DNA of 64,000 nt, from contig JAJEKV010000791.1 in the NCBI GenBank assembly GCA_021234155.1, positions 26,460 through 90,459 of the forward strand, given 5' to 3'. The stretch is from Isoetes taiwanensis (taxonomy: Eukaryota; Streptophyta; Lycopodiopsida; Isoetales; Isoetaceae). The notes under the pieces were generated by a model. That model had not been told where the DNA came from, did not search any database, and worked only from the letters and a program-made list of their open reading frames with translations. Shown in pieces: positions 10,166 through 20,680 of the stretch (its first letter is position 1; each line of letters begins with the position of its first letter). Position numbers and translations under genes: made by a program.

Positions 10166-12642
10166 TCAGAATCTAGTGGTCAAACATAAGGTACACTGCT
10201 TATACAGATGATATGGTGGAAATTGTTGAAGTATCTCGATTTGGACACCATTATGCGTCACCAACATACCCTTGCATTGCTCCTTGTCTTCTATTTTACC
10301 ACTAAGAACTTTGGGTTGTTGACCTACTCCGCAACCCCAATTAAATCGGGAAATAAATGGGTTGCAATTCGAATCAGCAAACTTAGCAAGCATCTCTAAA
10401 CTGACAGTGGAAGCCAATGGCAGTAAGAACCGGACATTTCCATCCATCCTAACTGAGACAATGCACATAATTCCAGAGTTAGTTGAGGAGAATGGAACCA
10501 TAAACAGGACCATCACTAAAATACAAAGATAAAGCATTGCAAATGTGAATCCTTTGAAGTCTGCTATTAACATAGTAGAGTTTTCTCTAGTATTGGCAAA
10601 TCATTACAAGCAGCAGCATTTAAGGTATTCCACAAATCCTCAGAAGACGAATGCATTCAGATAATTTTTCACAGAAAAAGAACTTACATCTCCTGCGTGC
10701 ATCAAAGGGAGGAAGACATCTTCCTGTTTCTGCCATTTTTGCAGAAAATGACCCAATCAATGCCCAAACGTGTAGGGCCACGGCAGAAAGTGTTTATTAC
10801 TTTACTAATGTGCTGTGCAGGCCTCTAAGCAATCAAATATTTTTTCTTATATGACATTTAAACACCTCTAATCTAGGGAGAATTTTTACCTTTGAAATAG
10901 ATCTTCAGCTACGGAAATAAAATAAGGGACACCTATGCACAATTTTGCTGCCTGAAATGATGTAATCAAATAGATCAAGTAAAAAACTAAACTAGATAGA
11001 TGCAGAGTTATACACCATACCTTGGAACCAGGTAGGAGCCCAACTAATGGCACCAATGTGCCTTGATTATTTGTGTCTTGTAATGTATTATACACTGAAC
11101 AGGTGTTGTCTGGACTAGCAGTTGCATCCAGAAAGAGGTCACCAACTTTGCACTTCATTCGTGCCCATTTAGGCAACCCTTGCAACAAGTAGTTGCTCCG
11201 AAGTAAATACATATCCATCAACCTGAAAGAGAAGAAAACTTAAGCTTGGGTACATCATAAACCAGCACAAACATTAGCCTTTCTAACAAGCTACTTGGTC
11301 TGCAAATTATATCAGATGTCTTCTTAATCATTGGCAGCTGAAGATGTTACAAATACAATCAACGGATAAAATTGACTGCACAAACAACTGCAGCTTCCCT
11401 TGTTTATAACCGATAATAGCAATGCCATCCAATGAAATTTTAAAGCAAATGGCCATACATTGTCTTTTACATGCTTCATTAGCTAGGCGGTTAATGATCG
11501 CCTCTTCAGTTCCTCGCATGGAATATTTCTAACTACTGCATGACATCAATAAGTGGGGAAGAATATCCTTACCCTGGCCAGCGCACAGAACATTCAGCAT
11601 ATGCAATTGTCTTATAACCAAGCATTTTACCAATAGCCACCTGTGGCAAAACAATGACAAAGTTGGTAAGATATCCCTATTACTTGAGAAAGTTGAGGAA
11701 CTTACGGTGTAAAATTGATCCCCACCAAGAAAGATGCATATTCCCTTTTTATGCCAATTCCATTCTTTGGTCTTCCCAAAAAGGAGGAATTGCCAAAAAC
11801 GTTCGGGTTCCTAACAATATTAGGTAGAGACTAAGAACAGAAGGCAGATAGGATTGATGCTACGAGCACACACCCAGACAACTCTCACATATTGATTCAT
11901 TAATATTTCATACAATTGTCTAAACCCAATTTGATGAATGTTTCCTTCTACTCGTATAGCATATGAATGTGTACAAGCTCTTTCCAGACAGAGACATTTC
12001 CTCATTTAACACTGCCACTATTTAGTTTCTGTTGCTGATCCTAAGCCTATCCAACTACTAATGTTTTATGCATCAAAATCATCGACTAATTGTCTAGTCT
12101 GCCTAGCTCGGCACTTGGAAATAAATTTCTACATTTGAATGCATACCAGGCACCAATCGACTTCTTCAAATCTTTTAACAAGCTCCAGCTCTCCGCCAGA
12201 GGCATGGGGACAACACAACCTGCTTAATTTACAAAATTGTCATCACAGTCACTGGTCAAACAATGGGGAGGAATCAGAGATTAATATTAACTTACTGAAA
12301 TACGAATATCGTAAACACTGTGCTGAAAATGTTCCCGTAAAGACCTAACAACTGGTCTCACCCACGTTGAAACCTCTCCTGGTCCATTTGACAAAATTAC
12401 TATATCCACAGTATTTTCTAGATTTTCGTTTGAAAACAAATGCCATGGTTTGCCAGCATGTCTACAAGGCACCAGCTTTTTGCAGTTGCCCTTTTTCCCC
12501 CCTTTTCCCCAATGGAGATATATGATGCTTTAAAGTTTGGACGGAATGAAGAGGACAGACTGAATAAGAAAAACCAATTTTTAGGTGTTGATCCAGCATG
12601 AAAAACAGGAGAAATTGCAGATCGAGTTTGAATAAGGCTCAC
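10166..12642 (-). pseudogene. LpxB-like (lipid-A-disaccharide-synthase-related) gene, seven exons, broken
   Basis: Minus-strand exons with canonical GT/AG borders are at 12,296-about 12,642, 12,147-12,219, 11,706-11,810, 11,573-11,640, 11,021-11,222, 10,890-10,951 and about 10,166-10,448. Joined in order they read as the LpxB-like family found in cyanobacteria and plastid-bearing eukaryotes. Words include DIVILSNGPGEVSTWVRPVV (exon 1), FLGGDQFYT (3), VAIGKMLGYKTIAYAE (4), VGDLFLDATAS and LVGLLPGSK (5), AAKLCIGVPYFISVAE (6), and LAKFADSNCNP and LYKQCTLCLTT (7). Exons 3-7 stay open for about 240 codons, with phases agreeing at every junction. Exon 2 is 73 bp, not a multiple of three. It appears to have lost 8 bp by slippage between two CCCCATGC units, shifting the frame. 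Exon 7 lacks a clear donor, and the expected C-terminal part (usually beginning VGANTAEL) is not seen in the 10 kb downstream. The 5' end also shows a frame change in a purine run (about 12,490-12,515). A very long final intron running out of the window is the alternative to 3' truncation. The enzymatic role of this family in plants is not settled, so I do not assign a reaction. Confidence 0.85.
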
Positions 12643-13389
12643 CGGGTAGCATCCATTCCATTAAAATCTAGATATCCCAGGCGAATCCTCACCGTTTAAC
12701 TGTCACTGGGCGTCACGAAAACCCTAAAAAGCCCAACCCATCGCATCTGCTTACATAGAATATTCCGGGGCATATTATCCTCAAAAAATCCAAGCCTTCA
12801 AAACGTCACTCCACCCCTTATCCATATAGTGGTTTTGTTGAATAAAAATTACATTAAAGGGGTGATGGCTGGAGTTTGAGCTTGCACCGTACATAAAGGG
12901 TCTCTCAAGCTTCATCTCTTGGAGTTTAATTTATGTTATCATTTAGAAAAATTAAGTAGCTAGATTGTTAAAATTTTCTTTTCATTTTCTAGTTATAATG
13001 AAGATCATGTAAGTTTTGGGTTAGCTTTGGATAGTGGGCTGATTGAATATTACTTTTTGTACCATTAAATATGCTAATTCAATTGATGAGATTAGAAATC
13101 TCTACGATTGAAAATTGAAATTTTCTCAAGTCGTCATTGATCCTCCCGAGCCTCGTTATGGAGCCATCCACCATCAAAGAAAGTACCCCGAGCACTTGTT
13201 TTGTTGGGTCTATGTAGATGTGCATTCTTTGGTATGGCGTTCGGATAATATACGATATGAATCAATATATTATCTGACTATGTCACTCATACATGTCCCT
13301 TGACAACATGTACTTGGAAACCATAAAGGTTTTAGCCCTAGGGGCAACTTCCTAGGTTGCACATATCTTTATGTGTCAGAAACCTAAAA
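12643..13389. other. No gene seen
   Basis: AT-rich DNA upstream of the LpxB-like gene. It could hold its promoter, but I see no clear TATA box at a convincing distance from exon 1. One 62-codon frame (13,115-13,303, +) has no recognisable domain. Confidence 0.4.
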
Positions 13390-14580
13390 GGGTCATGTAA
13401 AAAGGAACAAAAGGGGAAACCCTAAACCTTTTCCATTCTCGTATTTCAGCTTCCTTGAGCCATTCCGGCCAAGCCAAGGCGCTATTTCCATTGTGCGGAT
13501 GCCAAAGCTGGCTTTGCACAACAGATCTCTAAGATTCGTAGCCTTAAGCCTTCAGCGGAAGCATGGGCGCATTCAGGGACCTCGAGCAAGCCAAGGTTCA
13601 TGTAAATCGCTAATTTTGTTGTGCAATGCGACTTTTAGTCAATGAGCCGGGTTTAACATGTTAGTTTAGCCTCGGAGGCCTTATAGACTTTGAGATCACA
13701 AGCTCTAACAAAGGAACCTAACCATGTATGTTTGGGTATGATTAGATGTTATTCTATATTTGGTTCTATGGATGATGACGTTCTACTCTATAATGCGACT
13801 TCTGTGTATTGGGGGGAGGGAGGGGAAGAGGCCGAAAACCTCAATAGTTGATGTATCGAGTGATGTTCAAGTCGTAGATGGGGTGGCCCTCTAGCCCCGC
13901 TGTGGCGGGCATACACACCTCACGAAGGGGAGTGATCTCCTCCTCGCCCCATAGGGACCGGGAGTAGCCCCCTTGGCTATGCACCGGCGGGGGCCTACGG
14001 TCAAGTCCCAAGACTTATCTACCTATTCTCAAAGTATGCACGGGAGAGGCGGATGGAGAGGACTATCCAATGACCATGTTCCGTACACCCAGCCATCCAG
14101 TTGCCATGATCTCAATGCGCAATGACTCGAGAATCAAATCCCGGTCCATCCCCCTTGAGTGGCGAGCCTTGATAACGATTTCTTCCATGTTGATATTATT
14201 GATGTTCTTATAGATGTATGATATGGTGAGCCCCCTTCCAAGGTGGAGTTATGTGTGCGATGTCATGTGCTCACTATAGAAGTTACATCGGGCCTTATAA
14301 GTGATGATGACAAGGCTAGGCGGGTTAGAGGGAGATGAGCAAGCTCAAAAAACCGGGCCTTAGCTTCACCCATCCCGTCCACGTCGATAGGCTTTTCGGG
14401 TCCACTTACGCTTCCGTGCTGGGACGATCCGAGGGAAGGCGGGGATGAATAACACGTCCACTCTCCCCATAGATTCCTTGTCACGGGATTAGTGTGGGGT
14501 GAGCGGCCTCTGTCACTTGGTTGCGGAGGTATGAACTCCGACTTCTGATACGATGGGAGCATCGTAGATGAAGTATGGGA
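13390..14580 (+). repeat. Copy 1 of a dispersed GC-rich repeat (probable LTR)
   Basis: Shares word order with the blocks at 24,450-25,900 (+) and 33,000-34,400 (-). The clearest anchor is CAAAGTATGCACGGGAGAGG followed by a GGATGG stretch and CCATGTT (from about 14,033), matching CAAAGTATGCCGCGAGGGAG (25,452) and the reverse complement of about 33,335-33,395. An AAACCCTAAA word near its start (13,420) is also shared in form. No gag or pol is attached, so a solo LTR is the best reading. Borders are approximate. Confidence 0.6.
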
Positions 14581-14599
14581 CGATCTAGACCTTCAGTCT

Positions 14600-17050
14600 T
14601 GGGGATAACAACCTAAGTATGAAACCTCAAAAATTGGAAAAACAAAATTCCATCTTTAAAACAATAAGCTAAGCTAATGTTAATTAGGAAAAGTAAACTT
14701 AAAACATTATATACCGGAAAAATTTGGCTATTAGGAGTCAGCCCTCACAGAGTGTGCCAAGATCCTTAGCTAAATTTTAGATTGAGGCTCACAAGACGTT
14801 GTGAGTGTTTGACTATTGTTGACCCAGAAAGATGCATGATTAGAGTAATTTAATAGCACAAGAAGCTTAAAATTTGATTTCAAGCCCGAGGAAAAACATG
14901 TTATAATACTAAGAAACTTTCTAGAAAACCTAAAATAGAGCAAAAAACGAGTCACCCCTCCACGAGTCCTGAGGGCCCCATGCTAAAAATTTAGGGACGG
15001 GCCTCTCGCGCATTGTGTGAGTGGTAGCAATATTTTTCTCTAAAGAAACCTAATGTCTTAATCCAAAAAGCGAAATGTTTTAAATAATAGTATAACATGA
15101 AAATTGCGAGGGTCAAAACCCTAAAATTTCCAGACCTATAAATAGACCCTTAGGGTTCTTCATTCTCACCATACTCCTTCAACTTCTTTGGTCTCCGACC
15201 AAGAAGGTGATTTTTGGGCGCTACGGATCAACAAGCGTCCAAGTGCTTCTTTCCCGAACCAAAAGGCGAGAGAGGCTCGAGACCGAGTCCAAAATGAAAG
15301 AGACCCTAAACCCAAACTCAAACCCAAACCCCGGACCCATTAAAACCCAGAGAAAGCGGGAGGAGAAACGGGCAAGATCGGGGATCAACAAGGGCACTAC
15401 TGCACTCGATCCACAAGAGAACCCAGAGAAGCGGCAAGATGGGGCAGGGGAGGATGATGAGGGAGGAGGACCGTGAACAATAGAGAGAAGTTGGCCCATC
15501 GCCGAAAAATCAGCAAGAAGAAGAGGGAAGCCAAAAGAAGGAGACTTGCAGAGAGGGTGGAGCTCTTGAAGTAGAGAGAAGAAGAGAAAGGATGGACCCA
15601 GCTTCTCGAAGAAACCCAAGAGGAAAATGAAGAACACACCTAGCAAAGGGGTGAAAATAACGGAGAAGGAGCCAGACAGACCGCCATCGTCCTCTCGGGA
15701 CCTGCACTCAGGCGATGACGCTTGAGGATCCCCGCCAGACGTAATAAGGATCGAGGACCCTCCGGTCGACAACGGGAAGTTGTAGCCCACCTCTACCTGG
15801 CATGGCCAAAACCAGCTACAAATCCGAAGAAGCCCAAGCCAAAGACAGGAGTCATATATATTCAAGCACAATGTTAGAACGAGAAGAAGTGAAGGACTAC
15901 AAGGAGTATATGAAGATATATGAGGCGTACTCCAAATACTATGAATATCACAAGGTTATATACATGGAAGAAGGAAGGCCAACCAAAGAAAACCACGAAG
16001 CCGCCCCAGAAAGACCCATCTTGCTAAAAAGCCCATGAAGCTTAAGATGGACTCCTACTGCCAAAAGCCGCTCGGGAGATTCGGCACTTCCGGAGGAGCT
16101 ATGGACTTCTAATCCCGAGGGTAGCATTCGCAAAGGCCGACCGAGGAGATCCTTCAAGAATTCGACAAGAGAAAAGCGAGTCACATATGACATGCTACTG
16201 CGTCTTGAAGGAAGCAATGAGAGCAGAACCTGGTGCAACATTTTGAAGATTCGCTAGCATAGCTCTTAGATGCTAAGAGAGTCACGTCTTGCAAGATTCA
16301 TAAAGAGGGAAGATTGCTAAGTATTGTATATATAAAAATTTTGTAATATAAAAGTTGTTAATTTTGAATTGCAAGGTGTAATAATGTCCTTGATGTAGTT
16401 GTATTAATGGCATGTGTAAGTTGTTTTAATTAATTTGGACAAAAAAGTGACCTAATGCAGCCCCACTCCTCCAGTCGCCGAGGCCCCAAGTTAAGATTTA
16501 ACTTCGGGCCTCTCGTTACCGTGTGAGTGTTTAACCTTGACAAGTCCAAAACCGGAAATTAAGGACATATCCTGGCTTAACTCCATGACATAAGCGGGAT
16601 TCTACCTTCATGCCAAAATTTTTGGAGTCATCTAAGACCCAAATAGGAGGCCACCCTCTAGTTAAAATTTAACTTCGGGCCTCTCGCGCATTGTGTGAGT
16701 GGTTCGAATTAAATAGCCATAACTCACCAAACTACCTTCAAGTGAGATGAAATTTGTTGCAATATGATCATTAGAAAGTCCTTTAGATGTTTATAACCTT
16801 AGACACTTATCAAACACCTAGTTAGACCTTGAAGTGATAGACATATCTAAACCCTAAAAATTTCACAAATTAGGGTTACTGCTTTATAAATATACCCATG
16901 ACCCTCATTTGCATTCCACAGTCTCACTCCTCACTCCATTGCACCTTTTCCTGCTCACGGAGACGCTTGCATATCTGCTTTTGTTGGCTCCATCCACATC
17001 AGCATCATGGCCACTTCTTCATTGGGACGATGGTGCCGCCATTGCTCATG
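14600..17050 (+). mobile_element. Probable non-autonomous LTR element (decayed LTR pair)
   Basis: Two blocks about 1.7 kb apart share a perfect 27-bp stretch beginning GGGCCTCTCGCGCATTGTG (14,999-15,025 and 16,677-16,703). In each, an AAACCCTAAAA-type word and a TATA box follow (CTATAAATAGAC at about 15,136, TTATAAATATACCC at about 16,883). The order U3 motif, TATA, transcript leader is typical of plant LTRs. More degenerate copies of the same U3 word lie at about 14,770-14,815 and 16,490-16,530, so the U3 is internally repeated. The 1.25-kb interior (15,200-16,440) has two modest open frames, 15,207-15,476 and 15,802-16,038. They are rich in Lys, Glu and Tyr and could be gag-like leftovers, but I recognise no domain. 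I cannot define exact ends, a primer-binding site or a target duplication. Confidence 0.5.
14999..15147 (+). promoter_or_regulatory. LTR promoter region with TATA box
   Basis: The repeated U3 word GGGCCTCTCGCGCATTGTG is followed about 137 bp downstream by CTATAAATAGACCC and then a pyrimidine-rich leader. The same arrangement recurs at 16,677-16,895. Confidence 0.5.
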
Positions 17051-19099
17051 TGAGTAAACGGACATCAACTCTTGTCTTTCTTTGCCTTCGAGAAAGAAAT
17101 TGATGTTGATGCCACCATAAATGCCATACCATTCTACCAAGAGATCATGCGAGTTCCAAGCTAAGATAGGTCCTTCATTGGTAGAGCTCCACCATGCAAA
17201 GTGTACTTTGCACCTAGGACAACTCTTGAGTCGCGTTGGCGATGTTCCAAACATCGACAAGTACTTAGAAAATAGAGCCAACCGCATACCATGTTACATG
17301 ACCATACATAAATAGGGAGATATTTCTCTTATATCTTTGTTGTAGCCATCTTCTTATCCCACAAAGCCCAAACTCAAATAGGGAAACCCTCCATTCAACA
17401 ATCCAACATAGGAACCCCATGCCTCCCACAGAAGAGCAACGGCCTCGGAGTATGGAGGCTCGAACAAGAGGAGGAAGAAGAAGGCGGACAAGGCTGCACC
17501 GTCGAGGAGTCCGTATTTTAAGCGCCTATATTTTATAGGGCCGTAAACAATGACACGCCCATGTAGGATAAATAACTTGGCGTAGTTTGGCTGGCAATAT
17601 TTTGCATCTTCTTGCTAAGATGGCGAATCGAATCGGCACAACCACGAAATTTTTTATTTTGCTATATTAATAAATTGGCTACAAGTGATTTGTGTTAGTT
17701 AAGATAGGAACATGCTTTGGTAGTGAAAACACGATGTTGGCCACAACCACCTAGGCATCTTCCCCCAAATAATACATTCAAATTGCTTTGGGTCATCTCT
17801 AGATTCATAGCCTTCATCAAGACCCTCAATTTGGCCTATGAAAGTGGGCGTGAGCGATGATATAGTGATGCGGTTGCTTTGTCCTTGATACCCATGTGTC
17901 CCAAGAACTCATCTATTCTCTTTTGTGAAGCTCCCTCCATCCGCATAAATTTGATGATCGACATCAACAACTACTTTTGCACATCCTGAATAATTTTGCT
18001 GTTGAATAGGGTAAAACTAACACGAATTGATGAAGCTAAAGCTTAGATTGTAGATGGGAATGGATCTCCATCTCAACCAAAACGTGAATACAAATTGGGA
18101 GTGCTCTGCTTGACAATAAAATATAATATTAAAATTATCATCCCATTCATATTAGAGACTAACATCCCATTCATATTTATATTCACATGATTAACCTAAA
18201 CAATTGCATACGAGAGAAGAACATGAAAAAAAACCACCGGGCTCGGGGTAGAATAAACTAAACCTATATAAAAGGGCGATTTCGATGCTAGCTCTGGTCA
18301 AATTAAAAATATATATGAAACCTTAATCCTAGAGAACTATAAATGGCGATTCTTAGATGGACATGTGGCGAGGTGTAATATGGCCATCCCCTTACCCATT
18401 AAAATTTACCTTAGGTTCTAATTGTCTACCAAAGTTTTTTCCACCTAACAAAAAATCGAATTGGCCACACCCTATGCCTAGCCGAATTTAGTAAATATCG
18501 AATTGGCTACGAAACGAGTAAAATGTACAAATTTCGTGTTTTGAATCGGCACTACCCTTGGTCCGGGCATGGGCGTATCCTACTCTGGCGTAGCCAACCA
18601 TTTCTAAAAAATATGAATGTGTGGCTATTTGGCGCCCGGGGCCACTAAAAAAAATACCATGTGAGGACCTCATCGGCGTCGACCCTATCCGGGAATGGTA
18701 GCATGCAGAACAAGAACTTCGTGGCTTCGACGAAGGCCCGATGATGACAAAGGACAACTCCCCCTCCGGGTTAGGCATCACCAACTTAACCCCCAATCAT
18801 CATTGCCAAGAGTACCTCTTACGCACGACATAAAGAACCTTCCAGAGCGAGGAGGCCGAGGGATAAAGGGATGGACGAGCTCCGATAAAGGATGGACGAG
18901 CTCCTACACCTCCTCGAAGGCCAACAAACCCCAACCTCGATGACTTCATCGGCCGAAACTCAAGACTTCCCTATCGGTGTCGAGGAAGCCCACACCTATA
19001 CCGGCATTCATCATCCGACGCCGAAGCCTACATCAATATCTCGGTAGATGATGACACAATAAGAGCCTTCAGGAGGGGAGGAATTCATCACCAACCAAG
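17051..19099. other. No gene recognised
   Basis: Contains the short frame 17,121-17,315 (+) and a small duplication of GGATGGACGAGCTCC (18,866-18,906). The part from about 18,690 to 19,050 has a GC-richer composition and could be a leftover Gypsy gag, because a Gypsy integrase piece follows on the same strand. No zinc knuckle is visible, so this stays a guess. Confidence 0.4.
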
Positions 19100-19760
19100 A
19101 ACAGATGGGCATTGGGGGCAAGATGACGAGCGATCCGCTTCAAATGACAAGTTAATCAAAAATAGCGTATTTTGTGTACTATGCAAGACCATGGATACGG
19201 CATTGGATCTTGCCGTGTTGTTCATAAAGGAGATCCGTTGACTCCATGGGATGCCAAGGAAGATAATCTCTAGGGATTCGAAGTTCATGAGTGCATTTTG
19301 CAATATCTCTTCACCACCATCCGCAACGGTTGCCGATGAGCGCAACATATCACTCTCGCATCTGATGGGCGCACGAGCGCATAAATTGGTACTTGAAGAT
19401 ATATTGAGGAATTATGGTTGGAACAAGCAATCAAAGTGGGACGATTACATTCACTTGGTGGAGTTTGCATACAATAGCACCAAGCTAGGAGTCATCTCAA
19501 ATGTCGCTATTCATGATCAACTCATTGCACAATCCAGGTGTCCAAGGTAGGAGTATCCCACAGATGTCGGTTGACATGCAACGGTTGGTGGAAGTGCAAG
19601 GATATCTTCTAACGACAAGCAACCTGGTAAGAGCAGAAGCGATAAGCATAGAACAAGAAGGAGTTCCAAGTAGGGGGACAATGTGTGGCTGAAAATCAAG
19701 GTCAAACAAGCGAAACTCCCATCGGCAATTGCAAGAAGCTTGCTCCAAGGTCTATGGATA
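19100..19760 (+). pseudogene. Ty3/Gypsy integrase fragment
   Basis: The + strand reads as the catalytic core and C-terminal part of a Gypsy integrase across several frames. ALDLAVLFIKEI leads to MPRKIISRDSKFMSAF (from 19,251), which is the block around the second catalytic Asp with one residue missing. Then come VLEDILRNYGWNKQSKWDDY and IHLVEFAYNSTK (about 19,390-19,490), SLFMIN (19,501), and the tail word WLKIKVKQAKLPS (about 19,684). The segment that normally holds the catalytic Glu (AYHPQTDGQTE-type) is deleted or scrambled between about 19,320 and 19,390. No LTR, RT or RNase H is attached. It is an isolated, inactive piece of a Gypsy element. Confidence 0.85.
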
Positions 19761-20680
19761 TGGTCATATTATCCCTTCATGTTTATTTTGGCTTTCTTGC
19801 CCCTTCTGTATTTATTTTGCTTTCATGGTTTTAGTTGTTTGTGCTTGATCGATTTTGGGATCTTGTCGCTTTAGTCGCCATTTATCACCTATGATGAGAT
19901 CATCCTTTCTTCGATGTTTCTTATATAGTTGGATGCTCCTTTTCTCGATCTTTGGTTCTCTTTTGACTTGTGGTTCATCTTTGTTGCTCGTGTGTATGAT
20001 TGCCACCTTTTTTTCTCTTTCTTTATTCTCTTCTTCAATTCACGATTCTATATGGCTTCTTTTGCCTCGTCCTTCCATAGTCCATCTTTTCATTTAGTTT
20101 CATTTTGTTCTTTATGGTTCCTTTTTTATCCATTTGTTCTTTTTCTTTTTATTTATTGATCTGTCGGCTTTTATCATCTTTGTTCTATTTTATCCACGGG
20201 TTTGTCGTGGTTTGCTCCATGATCATCCGTGACCTTCGTCTCATTTGCTCCATTTCATGGCTTCTCGTTGTGCTACATTTCCTTTGTTCTCGTTGTGTTC
20301 TTTAGTTTTGGATCTTGTTCCTCCATTTGTCAATTCACTCAATTTGCCATGCCAATTCTTTTTTTGCTTTGTGCTCCATCAGGTTCTTACTTACTCTTTC
20401 ATATGGTTTCTTTGGTTTGATGGTCTGTTATCGCCATAACTTATTTCTTGCTTTTTGCTTGGTCAGCTCGTCTGTCTTCTTTTTTGTTTTGTTTATTCTA
20501 ATTGCTCCATTCATTACTCTGTTCCTTTTGCATTTCTATCGTTGTTAGATACTCTGTATTGCTTGTTCACTCCATATTTTATTTAGTTCTCTTTATCGTT
20601 TTCTTGCTCCATTTTACTTTATTGATGCTCTCTACCTTTGCAATAGTTACTATCATTAAAGATTTGGTGGGATCATTTGG
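19760..20680. repeat. Pyrimidine-biased low-complexity tract
   Basis: About 920 bp in which the + strand is dominated by T with C, in short words such as TTTTG, CTTTTT, GTTCTC and CCATTTG, while A is rare. Because stop codons need A, all three + frames stay open for long stretches here and give apparent Phe/Leu/Ser-rich proteins, which I treat as artefacts. The origin may be a decayed simple repeat or satellite; no exact period is visible. It directly follows the Gypsy integrase fragment. Confidence 0.75.

Noticed and set aside
15221-15871. 216-codon open frame on the minus strand
   Set aside because: Low-complexity Ser/Pro/Phe-rich translation of the strand opposite a purine-rich interior of an LTR-like element. 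No domain, and the + strand frames have the more protein-like composition.
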